Shown: piece by piece, positions 28,356 to 36,439 of the stretch
How the letters are laid out: every line of letters starts with the position of its first letter
Numbering within the stretch: position 1 is the stretch's first letter
Source: Nostoc linckia FACHB-104
GTDB taxonomy: Bacteria > Cyanobacteriota > Cyanobacteriia > Cyanobacteriales > Nostocaceae
NCBI RefSeq assembly: GCF_014696615.1
Contig: NZ_JACJQJ010000001.1
Location: forward strand, 186,001 to 250,000
Direction: 5' to 3'
Length of the DNA stretch: 64,000 nt
Notes under the pieces: generated by a model
What the model saw: only the letters and a program-made list of their open reading frames with translations
The model's database searches: none
Told to the model about the DNA's origin: nothing
Made by a program: the position numbers and the translations under genes

Positions 28356-29483
28356 ATGAAAATTTTGTTAATAGGTAACTACAAAGCAGATGCCATACAA
28401 AGCATGGATAGATTTTCTGCCATGCTAGAAAACTATTTAATCCAATTTAATCACCAAGTACGCGTAGTTCGTCCCGAGCCATTTTTCGGAGGAATAATTG
28501 CTGCACCAAGAAAATCACGAAAATGGTTAGGTTACGTTGATAAATTTATTTTATTTCCATTTAGATTACGGCAAGCAATATCTTGGGCAGATATTGTTCA
28601 TATATGCGATCAAGGTAATGCAATTTACACAAAATATTTGCAAAATATACCTCATGTCGTAAGTTGTCACGATTTGTTTCCAATTCGTGCAGGTTTGGGT
28701 GAATTTCCAGAACACAAAACTGGCTGGACTGGTAAACAATTACAGCAGATGATATTAAAGGGACTAAATCAAGCCCAAAAAGTGATATGTGTTTCTGAAC
28801 AGACTAGCAGTGATTTATTACGTCTTAGCTCTCTTTCAGAAAATGCAGTATCTGTAATTCCTTCGGGTTTAAACTATCCTTATACACCAATGAAAGCTAA
28901 AACAGCCCAGGAACGTTTAGGAGATTTAGGCATTCCTGGTGATAGTGAATTTATTCTCCATGTAGGGGCAAACCATTGGTATAAAAATCGATTGGGAGTT
29001 TTATCAATATTTTATGAACTGAGACTAAAACTGCAAAAACCAAATTTTTATTTGGTAATGGTAGGTAAACCAATGACAAAGGAAATGCATCAGTTCATCA
29101 ATAAATACGATCTGTCAAACAAGGTGATAGAACTTGTAGAAATTGATAACGAAAATTTACGGGCTCTTTATTCTTCTGCAACTGCTTTATTATTTCCTTC
29201 CCTATATGAAGGCTTTGGCTGGCCTATTATTGAAGCTCAAGCTTGTGGTTGTCCTGTATTTACATCAAATCGTCCTCCAATGAATATTGTCGGAGGAGAT
29301 GCAGCTATATATATAGAGCCAAATAATCCTCAAGCATCTGCAGAGAAAATTATTGATAACCTTTGTAACTTAGGAAAAATGAAGTCCCAAGGATTTATTA
29401 ATTCCCAGAAATATTCAACAGAAATAATGATCAGTAAATATATTTCAATATACGAAAAATTGATAGGTGATAAAAAATATTAA
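28356..29483 (+). CDS. GT4 glycosyltransferase
   Basis: A 375-residue GT-B enzyme with M-K-I-L-L-I-G-N-Y at the N terminus, V-V-S-C-H-D-L-F-P-I-R-A in the acceptor domain, L-H-V-G-A-N-H-W-Y-K-N-R opening the donor domain, and F-P-S-L-Y-E-G-F-G-W-P-I-I-E-A-Q-A-C-G near residue 290. The start lies 11 bases after the oxygenase stop, so the two are likely co-expressed. Both are AT-rich and HIP1-free and sit between two paralogous GT4 genes. Specificity is unknown. Confidence 0.86.
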   Translation: MKILLIGNYKADAIQSMDRFSAMLENYLIQFNHQVRVVRPEPFFGGIIAAPRKSRKWLGYVDKFILFPFRLRQAISWADIVHICDQGNAIYTKYLQNIPHVVSCHDLFPIRAGLGEFPEHKTGWTGKQLQQMILKGLNQAQKVICVSEQTSSDLLRLSSLSENAVSVIPSGLNYPYTPMKAKTAQERLGDLGIPGDSEFILHVGANHWYKNRLGVLSIFYELRLKLQKPNFYLVMVGKPMTKEMHQFINKYDLSNKVIELVEIDNENLRALYSSATALLFPSLYEGFGWPIIEAQACGCPVFTSNRPPMNIVGGDAAIYIEPNNPQASAEKIIDNLCNLGKMKSQGFINSQKYSTEIMISKYISIYEKLIGDKKY

Positions 29484-29749
29484 TGTAAAGTGATGATTAT
29501 TTGAAACAATAAAAAATAGCATTGCTAATTCATAGGATGAATTTTAATGTATTGAAATCTTAAGATTCTTACTTATATCCATCTGGGTATAACAGTTTTT
29601 ACAAGTATGCATCTTCAGGCGAAGTTCCTACTCTTTAGGTCAGATAAGTCATTCCGCAATATGCAACTTCAAAAATATATTTTGATGAAATAAATTCTAA
29701 AATTTTACAAAAGCTATTATCAATAACCAATTTATTGGCTCTGCACTAT

Positions 29750-30967
29750 ATGAAGATTCTTCACGTGATCCCTTCTGTGAGTAAGGTACGTGGTGGTACT
29801 AGTCAAGTTGCTCTCAGCATGGTCAAGGCATTAATAGAAAACAATGTTAATGCGGAAATTATAACCACTAATGACAACCATGATAGCTTATTAAATGTTA
29901 GTTTAAATAAACTTATTGAATATGAACAAGTCCCTATCAGATTTTTTCAACGGTTTTCACCAAAATTCAAAATTATTAGAGAATTTGCTTTTTCTTGGCA
30001 GTTAACAGTTTGGCTGTGGCAGAATATTAGTAAGTATGATATTTTGCACGTTCATGCTATTTTCTCTTATGCATCTACAATGGCGATGCTGATCGCGAGA
30101 AAAAAAAATATTCCTTATATTGTGATACCACATGGTTTATTATGTGAGTGGTCTTTGCAACAAAAAAAATGCAAAAAGCAAATTTATTTTAAATTAATAG
30201 AGCAAGCCAACTTAGAAAGTAGCCAAGCAGTCCACTTTACATCTCAAAAAGAACAGCAAGAAGCTGAAAAATTAAGGCTGAATATTCGTAGTTTTGTCTT
30301 AAGATTAGGCATTTCATTACCCAATTTGGTTCCTAATGCCCATTGTCGACTGCGCGAATACCTAGAGGTTCCTGCTGATGAACCTGTAATTTTATTTATG
30401 TCCCGTCTACATCCCAAAAAAGGGTTAGATTATTTAATCCCTGCTTTGGGTAAGCTGGCTGGCTATCGCTTTACTTTTGTTATCGCTGGTAGCGGTTCTA
30501 AAGAATATCAAGCAGAAATAAACTCTCTTTTAAGTTCATATGGGATTGACGATCGCACCCATTTTATCGGCTTTGTTGAAGGAGAAACCAAAAATATACT
30601 CATTCAAGGTTCAGATTTATTTGTCCTCACATCTCACTCCGAAAACTTTGCCGTTGTCGTTTTGGAAGCTTTAGCTGTAGGTACTCCAGTTCTGATCACC
30701 CTTGGTGTTGCTTTAGCTTCTCTGGTTCAACAATTCCAACTTGGTTATGTTTCAGAACTGAATGTATCTGCGATCGCCTCTGCACTTAATCGCTATTTTA
30801 GCGATCCGCAGACAGCACAAAATATGGTTAATCATCATCAAAAATTTATACTCGAACACTACACCTGGGAAACAATAGCAATCAAAATGAGCGAAATTTA
30901 CCAAGATATTCTGTCAGAGCGAGATTACAAATATCAATACGTTCGTCAATTTACGAGAGTGGGTTAA
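29750..30967 (+). CDS. GT4 glycosyltransferase (copy 2 of a duplicated pair)
   Basis: The ATG at 29750 is chosen over the TTG at 29735 because the protein then starts [10 protein letters not shown] exactly like its paralogue at 25936, and both are 405 residues. Key segments are the same: [18 protein letters not shown], and [18 protein letters not shown]. The acceptor-side half has diverged more than the donor half. A 266-base gap precedes it, in which I see no clear structure. One HIP1 octamer lies near 30771. Confidence 0.88.
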   Translation: MKILHVIPSVSKVRGGTSQVALSMVKALIENNVNAEIITTNDNHDSLLNVSLNKLIEYEQVPIRFFQRFSPKFKIIREFAFSWQLTVWLWQNISKYDILHVHAIFSYASTMAMLIARKKNIPYIVIPHGLLCEWSLQQKKCKKQIYFKLIEQANLESSQAVHFTSQKEQQEAEKLRLNIRSFVLRLGISLPNLVPNAHCRLREYLEVPADEPVILFMSRLHPKKGLDYLIPALGKLAGYRFTFVIAGSGSKEYQAEINSLLSSYGIDDRTHFIGFVEGETKNILIQGSDLFVLTSHSENFAVVVLEALAVGTPVLITLGVALASLVQQFQLGYVSELNVSAIASALNRYFSDPQTAQNMVNHHQKFILEHYTWETIAIKMSEIYQDILSERDYKYQYVRQFTRVG

Positions 30968-31183
30968 TTTCTGAACTCTCTATTACCAAGGTTTATCTCA
31001 GGTTTTTATGCCTTGCCTGCCGTATACAAGTTTCATCAATTCAAGAAATCTTGTCAATTAAATACTCACGAATGAGATATTTAGCCAGGGTTGTCAAAAT
31101 TTTTTATGCTTCTGATTTTGGCGACAAAGTAGTAAAACATATTTCACTCAACTTTTATTTACTATATTTGAAATTAATAGCTT

Positions 31184-32455
31184 ATGAATTTTGACAAGAA
31201 CATACATAAAAAATCTGATGTAGATTTGAACAACTTAGACAATTACCTTGTTGAAGTACCTTCAGGTAGATTTAGGGTTTCTTCTTTTCCCATAGAAGGA
31301 GGACAACTTGTAGAGTTATCACTGATAATACCTACCTACAATGAAAGTAAAAATATTCCCCATCTCATTGAGAAATTGAGCTATATCCTGGATCAGGTGC
31401 TACCAAATGACTATGAATTGATAGTAGTGGATGACAACAGCCCCGATCGCTGTTGGGAAATAGCTCAATCTCTCATTAGCCAATATCCTCAGCTGCGAGT
31501 CATGCGCCGTGTGTCTGAAAAAGGATTATCCACAGCCGTGATTCGTGGTTGGCAAGTTGCTAGAGGAAAAATTTTAGGCGTAATTGATGCAGATTTACAG
31601 CATCCACCTGAGATTTTACTGCAACTTTTGACTGCTATGAGAAATAATGCAGATATTGCACTAGCAAGTCGTTATGTTGGTAAAGGTGGCGTTAGCGACT
31701 GGAGTTTTATTAGACGTTTCTTGTCTAGGGGTGCACAACTTCTAGGACTAGTTATATTACCAGAGGTATTAGGGCGAGTATCAGATCCCATGAGTGGCTA
31801 CTTTTTAGTTCATCGAAGTGCGATCGCTGAATGTACTCTAAACCCCTCAGGTTACAAAATTCTGCTCGAAGTGTTGGGACGAGGAAAAATTCATCACATT
31901 GCAGAAGTTGCTTATGTATTTCAAGAGCGTCTTCAAGGAGAGAGTAAAGTTACTTGGAAGCAATATGTAGAGTATATACAACACTTGTTACGATTACGCT
32001 TTTCTCGAGGAAAAATCAATCGCATCAAGCAACGAATCAACTTTCCTAATAAGCGATTTTTGCAGTTCTGTTTAGTAGGACTAACAGGTGTATTCGTAGA
32101 TATGTTATTACTTTACATACTACACGATCCGTCATTTTTAGGTTTAGGATTAACTCGCAGCAAGATTTTCGCAGCCGAAGTTGCTATTATTAATAATTTT
32201 GTCTGGAATGATGCCTGGACATTTAACGACTTATCTCGTCAACAAAAAGGCTGGTTGAAAAGATTGGAGCGGTTTTTAAAATTTAACTTTGTTTGCCTCA
32301 TGGGGTTGATTTTAAATGTACTGGTTTTAAATTTACTATTCAACCTGCTAGGTGTACATTATTTAGTTGCTAATGTGATGGCGATCGCAATTGTTACATT
32401 TTGGAACTTCTGGATAAATTTAAAGCTCAGTTGGCGGAGCACAGATACAAAATAG
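31184..32455 (+). CDS. Polyprenyl-phosphate sugar synthase: GT2 domain fused to GtrA-like membrane domain
   Basis: A 423-residue fusion. Residues about 45-275 are a dolichol-phosphate-mannose-synthase-type GT2 (S-L-I-I-P-T-Y-N-E-S, V-V-D-D-N-S-P-D, and the hallmark D-A-D-L-Q-H-P-P-E). Residues about 290-415 form a four-helix GtrA-like domain (F-C-L-V-G-L-T-G-V-F-V-D, later N-F-V-W-N-D-A-W-T-F). Such proteins charge undecaprenyl phosphate with a sugar and may help flip it. The next gene encodes a GT39-like membrane transferase that would use this donor outside the membrane. The first 40 residues are an unassigned polar extension. Confidence 0.88.
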   Translation: MNFDKNIHKKSDVDLNNLDNYLVEVPSGRFRVSSFPIEGGQLVELSLIIPTYNESKNIPHLIEKLSYILDQVLPNDYELIVVDDNSPDRCWEIAQSLISQYPQLRVMRRVSEKGLSTAVIRGWQVARGKILGVIDADLQHPPEILLQLLTAMRNNADIALASRYVGKGGVSDWSFIRRFLSRGAQLLGLVILPEVLGRVSDPMSGYFLVHRSAIAECTLNPSGYKILLEVLGRGKIHHIAEVAYVFQERLQGESKVTWKQYVEYIQHLLRLRFSRGKINRIKQRINFPNKRFLQFCLVGLTGVFVDMLLLYILHDPSFLGLGLTRSKIFAAEVAIINNFVWNDAWTFNDLSRQQKGWLKRLERFLKFNFVCLMGLILNVLVLNLLFNLLGVHYLVANVMAIAIVTFWNFWINLKLSWRSTDTK

Positions 32456-32597
32456 TATCAGAAATAATCATAGATCATCTAGCCAATAAAGCATATACAC
32501 TCTAGTTTTAGAACATATTTTTAGCTTAAAAATATAGCTATTTTTTTCAACAAGGACAAAATAGCAAATTTACATACAATTTTTTAACAGTAAAATA

Positions 32598-34109
32598 ATG
32601 ATTAAAAAGTTGCCGAGTATTCTCATATCACCTTATACAGCTTTAAGTATATGCTTACTATTCTCATCTCCTCTTTTCTTTCTAAGAGGGATTGGCATAT
32701 TTGATGACTCTGTATTTTTAAAAATAGGAGAATTAATAGTTGATGGCTTAGTTCCTTATCGAGATGTATTTGACAATAAACCTCCTGGTATATACTATCT
32801 AGCAGCAGTAATTGCTGCTATTAGTAATAATCATTGGTTAGCACCACGGCTTTTCTTATTTGTATTTGCTGCTTTATTCGGCATTTGGGTCATTAAATAC
32901 ACCCGTAACTATTGGGGAGATTTAGCAGCTTATCTTGTAGCTTGGATATTTGGTTTATCTTATACGATTACCCAGGGCTATAGCTTTCATACAGACCAAT
33001 TCTGCGCTTTTTTCGGATTTGCTGCTGTTGTTGCTATATCTAGCAAACATTCTCAAGCTAGATATTCATGGTTTCTCGCTGGTTTATCTATAGGAGTAGC
33101 ATTCCTTTTCAAACAAGTAGCTGTTATTTATCTAGTCGCTATTCTTTGTTTCTTCATAACAAAATTTATTGGCGGAAAAATATATTTTAATAAAATAATA
33201 AACAATTATATTCTACTGGTTACTGGGTTTGCAATACCACAGTTAGTTACATTTTATATTATTCTTTTATATGAAATATTCCCAGATTTTTATGATGCAG
33301 TTTTTATAAGTACCTTACCCTTTGCAGAACAATCAATTAATATTGCTGATGTAATTAAGCTATGGGTTAAAATCCCAGCAGTTTGGTTAAATATACTTTG
33401 TTTTTTGATATTAATGATTAATAAAAAAATACTGCACAGGACAAAAAATCTTGCTAACGTTTCTGACCTATTATTGATTGTAGTAGTTGGATGTTTATCT
33501 CTTATTCCTAGCTTGAAGCAGTCTAGTAACACACATTATATAGGTTCATCTCTCGTTTTTCTATCTATTAGTGCAGCAGTTATATTAAGTAGTTTATTAT
33601 TGTACCTTAAAAAGCAGCTATCTCTATTGAAAATAAGGATTATATTTATTTTAATATTTTCTATTTTTCTTGCCTATCTTTTAGCTATTATTTGGGGAGG
33701 TAACTTGATGATTTCCCAACAACGCTTGGGATACGATTTAGCCCAAATGTACGAGATTCAAAGCAAATTAAATCTTTATCTAACACCTGAAGAACCAATA
33801 TTAGCTTTATCTGATAATGCACCAAGAATATACTATATGAGTGGGCGTAAACCACAGATTAAATATATTTACTACTATGGTGCAGGTTGGCTAAATAGTA
33901 AAATTCCTAGCTTAGATAATGCTGCCAATTTACTGGTAAAAGGTGAAACTCCAGGCGCAATTTTAGAAACAACAAAAGATGCTTTACCAAAGCATATTCA
34001 TGATTTCCCTAAATATCAGTTAATTGAACTATCTACAAGTGAGCATCCAGTCAATAACACTCACACTGTAATTATGGTTCGTAAAGATATTGTAGATAAA
34101 AAATCTTAG
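32598..34109 (+). CDS. GT39/ArnT-like membrane glycosyltransferase
   Basis: A 503-residue protein with about ten or eleven membrane helices. The first periplasmic loop contains F-D-D-S-V-F-L-K (about 34-41) followed by P-Y-R-D-V-F-D-N-K-P-P-G (about 56-67), the acidic/proline pattern of PMT and ArnT enzymes. The C-terminal soluble part (about 380-503) resembles the periplasmic domain of this group. It should use a polyprenyl-phosphate sugar, plausibly made by the preceding gene, to decorate a glycan, lipid or protein on the periplasmic side. The gene is AT-rich without HIP1 octamers. The acceptor is unknown. Confidence 0.78.
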   Translation: MIKKLPSILISPYTALSICLLFSSPLFFLRGIGIFDDSVFLKIGELIVDGLVPYRDVFDNKPPGIYYLAAVIAAISNNHWLAPRLFLFVFAALFGIWVIKYTRNYWGDLAAYLVAWIFGLSYTITQGYSFHTDQFCAFFGFAAVVAISSKHSQARYSWFLAGLSIGVAFLFKQVAVIYLVAILCFFITKFIGGKIYFNKIINNYILLVTGFAIPQLVTFYIILLYEIFPDFYDAVFISTLPFAEQSINIADVIKLWVKIPAVWLNILCFLILMINKKILHRTKNLANVSDLLLIVVVGCLSLIPSLKQSSNTHYIGSSLVFLSISAAVILSSLLLYLKKQLSLLKIRIIFILIFSIFLAYLLAIIWGGNLMISQQRLGYDLAQMYEIQSKLNLYLTPEEPILALSDNAPRIYYMSGRKPQIKYIYYYGAGWLNSKIPSLDNAANLLVKGETPGAILETTKDALPKHIHDFPKYQLIELSTSEHPVNNTHTVIMVRKDIVDKKS

Positions 34110-34134
34110 TTTTACCCTCTATTGCCATCCAATT

Positions 34135-34947
34135 ATGTTGTTAAAAGACATTACCCCTCTGATACTCACATATAATGAGGCATCTAACATTGATCGCACC
34201 CTTCAAAAGTTAACTTGGGCAACTAGAATAGTTGTAATTGATAGTTACAGTACAGATGAAACCTTAGAGATTTTGTCTGCTTATCCTCAAGTGGAGGTTT
34301 TCCAAAGAAAGTTTGATTCCTTCGCTGCTCAGTGTAACTATGGGATAGACAAAATTACATCTAAGTGGGTACTTTCATTAGATGCTGACTATGTTTGTAC
34401 TGACAAGTTTATTAATGAAATTAGTACACTTGTGGAAGAGCCAAATGTAAACAGCTATAGTGTTAGGTTCAAATACTGTGTACACGGTAAACCTCTACGC
34501 GGTACTTTACTTCCACCTCGGAAAGTACTCTACAGAACAGACAAAGCAAATTACCAAGATGATGGCCATGCCCATCGAGTTATGGTAGAAGGAAATTCAC
34601 AGATGCTTTCTAGCTACATTTATCATGATGATCGCAAGTCCCTCAGCCGCTGGTTGTGGGCGCAAGATCGTTATATGGTGATTGAAGCAAAAAAATTACA
34701 TGAAACTCCCATCAGTGAATTGAGTTGGAGCGATCGCATCCGTCAACAAAAAGTACTTGCTCCATTTATTATCTTAATCTATTGCCTCATTGTTAAAGGT
34801 TGTATCCTTGACGGTTGGAATGGCTGGTATTATTCTTTTCAGCGTCTGCTTGCAGAGATTTTATTGTCAATTCACCTGATTGAATATCAAAAGCGCAAAG
34901 GAAAACTTGTGTTCAAAAACCTTGTAGACTCAAGTGCAAAAGTATAG
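34135..34947 (+). CDS. GT2 glycosyltransferase, WaaE/KdtX-like
   Basis: A 270-residue GT-A enzyme with L-I-L-T-Y-N-E-A (11-18), V-V-I-D-S-Y-S-T-D-E-T (about 32-42) and the metal site L-D-A-D-Y (about 81-85). This compact form, with a C-terminal hydrophobic helix pair, is typical of WaaE-like lipopolysaccharide or EPS transferases. The gene at 59699-60574 belongs to the same group. It is separated from the preceding membrane transferase by only 25 bases and has a HIP1 octamer near 34729. Confidence 0.85.
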   Translation: MLLKDITPLILTYNEASNIDRTLQKLTWATRIVVIDSYSTDETLEILSAYPQVEVFQRKFDSFAAQCNYGIDKITSKWVLSLDADYVCTDKFINEISTLVEEPNVNSYSVRFKYCVHGKPLRGTLLPPRKVLYRTDKANYQDDGHAHRVMVEGNSQMLSSYIYHDDRKSLSRWLWAQDRYMVIEAKKLHETPISELSWSDRIRQQKVLAPFIILIYCLIVKGCILDGWNGWYYSFQRLLAEILLSIHLIEYQKRKGKLVFKNLVDSSAKV

Positions 34948-35077
34948 ACTAGCGAAATTGCGGCGTTTTACGGGTCACCGCCGGATGTACATCCAAACTT
35001 TTTAAGCTGTCGGTATTCCTAAGACCCATCTTCACCTTGAGTACCAAGCTACTGACACTTTTTTGCATCGATAAATT

Positions 35078-35620
35078 ATGCGTCTAGATCAATACACCGT
35101 CGGTACTTATACCCCTGGTGCACCATACTGGAAACAACTTCTCTGGTATTTTATTGGGTCGCCTTTGGTTGAAAGTTATTGGCTTCCCATATCAACGCTA
35201 AAAGTCTGGATACTGCGAAGATTTGGTGCTACTATTGGTCAAAAAGTTCGCATTAAACCAGGAGTAAAGGTAAAGTTTCCTTGGCGATTAACCATTGGTG
35301 ATTTTGCTTGGATTGGAGAAAATACTTGGATTGATAATTTAGCACCTGTGATCATCGAAAGTCATGTTTGTTTATCTCAAGGAGTCTATCTCTGCACTGG
35401 CAATCATGACTGGAATCATCCTGATTTTAAACTGATGCCTGCTCCCATTTATATTCAAGAGAGTAGTTGGATTGCAGCTAAGTCAGTAATTGGCCCAGGA
35501 GTTACAGTTGGTAAAGGTGCTGTTTTGACCTTGGGTGGTGTAACTGGGTCTTCTTTAGAACCCATGATTATTTATGCTGGTAATCCAGCTCAACCTATCA
35601 AGAAAAGATGTAATTATTAA
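35078..35620 (+). CDS. WcaF-like left-handed beta-helix O-acetyltransferase
   Basis: The 180-residue protein matches colanic-acid WcaF-type acetyltransferases: an N-terminal segment with Y-F-I-G-S-P-L-V, imperfect hexapeptide turns from about residue 60 (I-G-Q-K-V, I-G-D-F-A, I-G-E-N-T), the conserved T-G-N-H-D-W block with its catalytic His near residue 110, and an ending A-G-N-P-A-Q-P-I-K. It would transfer acetyl from acetyl-CoA to a sugar in the polymer. It is the last plus-strand gene of the glycan cluster and is followed by a long gap. Confidence 0.86.
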   Translation: MRLDQYTVGTYTPGAPYWKQLLWYFIGSPLVESYWLPISTLKVWILRRFGATIGQKVRIKPGVKVKFPWRLTIGDFAWIGENTWIDNLAPVIIESHVCLSQGVYLCTGNHDWNHPDFKLMPAPIYIQESSWIAAKSVIGPGVTVGKGAVLTLGGVTGSSLEPMIIYAGNPAQPIKKRCNY

Positions 35621-35787
35621 TATCGAACCCACGTTCAGATTTATGCCTGTTTTGCAAGCTCAAAAAAGAATCATCTCAGGCAAACTTTGCAGAAATTTCG
35701 GAGATTTTGCGGCAAGCTGCTTCTCATCTATACCTGAAAAAAATCGCTGTCAATCCAACATCTGAAAGCGTTTAAACCTCGCTTATT

Positions 35788-35837
35788 TTGAAACTTTGAG
35801 TTTTATGTAATAATACTCTGAAAACTCAAAGTTTCAA
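35788..35837. terminator. Perfect 17-bp hairpin, probable end of the glycan cluster transcript
   Basis: Bases 35788-35804 pair perfectly with 35821-35837 around a 16-base loop. It lies about 170 bases after the acetyltransferase stop. No T-run follows on the plus strand, so a processing or stability element, or a repeat-type palindrome, are alternatives. Confidence 0.5.
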
Positions 35838-36195
35838 TATGGACTGAGCTAAATGCATAATTACAGTTAAATTAATTTTGTATTTTTATTTGCTAATTTT
35901 TCTCTGACAATAGAATTTTGACAGGCTGATTAATACCAAAATTGCCTGATAAAAATAGCTCATTTGAGCATTTTCAGGAAGATTATAGCAGTGGAATTAA
36001 GTCTTATCCGTGCAAGGCTAGAAGTAATCCATTCTATATAGTGAAACTAGCAGATAACTAGCCAAGCGTTGAGGAGGTTTTCTTACTCTCGCAAATGCAT
36101 CAAATATACTGTTATATAAAGTTTTGAACAGCGAAATTTAAATATTTATTAGTAAAAGTGACTGATTAAGACCTAAAATACATAAACTAATACTA

Positions 36196-36217
36196 TTAAC
36201 ACTGTTTACAGTGTTAA
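36196..36217. promoter_or_regulatory. Perfect dyad upstream of the VirB10-like gene, possible operator
   Basis: TTAACACTG (36196-36204) and CAGTGTTAA (36209-36217) form a perfect 9-bp inverted repeat with a 4-base spacer, 223 bases before the start at 36440. The 22-base length and spacing suit a dimeric regulator's operator, but a small RNA hairpin is equally possible. Confidence 0.4.
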
Positions 36218-36439
36218 CATTGAGATTAGATTTGTTAAATTTACTAGTATCGATGTTCTACTGGTCTATTTTGTAGTAGTTTAGATAGGCAAACTCCAAC
36301 TGCAAACTTTTATATTACTTACTAATGTAAGGACTGTAATATGAGACACAGGAGAAAAACTTAGAAATATATCCAGCAACGATTCGGTGCTTTACCAGTA
36401 CAACTAAAACAAAATTATATATAGCTAAGTATAACAAAA

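Larger units (their letters stand above)
35621..36439. other. 819-base non-coding gap after the glycan cluster
   Basis: No reading frame here looks like a gene. It holds a perfect 17-bp hairpin (35788-35837) and a shorter dyad (36196-36217), described separately. The rest is AT-rich with no recognisable RNA gene. It probably contains the promoter of the VirB10-like gene. Confidence 0.6.

Noticed and set aside
35574-35765. Small plus-strand frame after the acetyltransferase
   Set aside because: It overlaps the end of the acetyltransferase gene in another frame and has no family resemblance or ribosome site.
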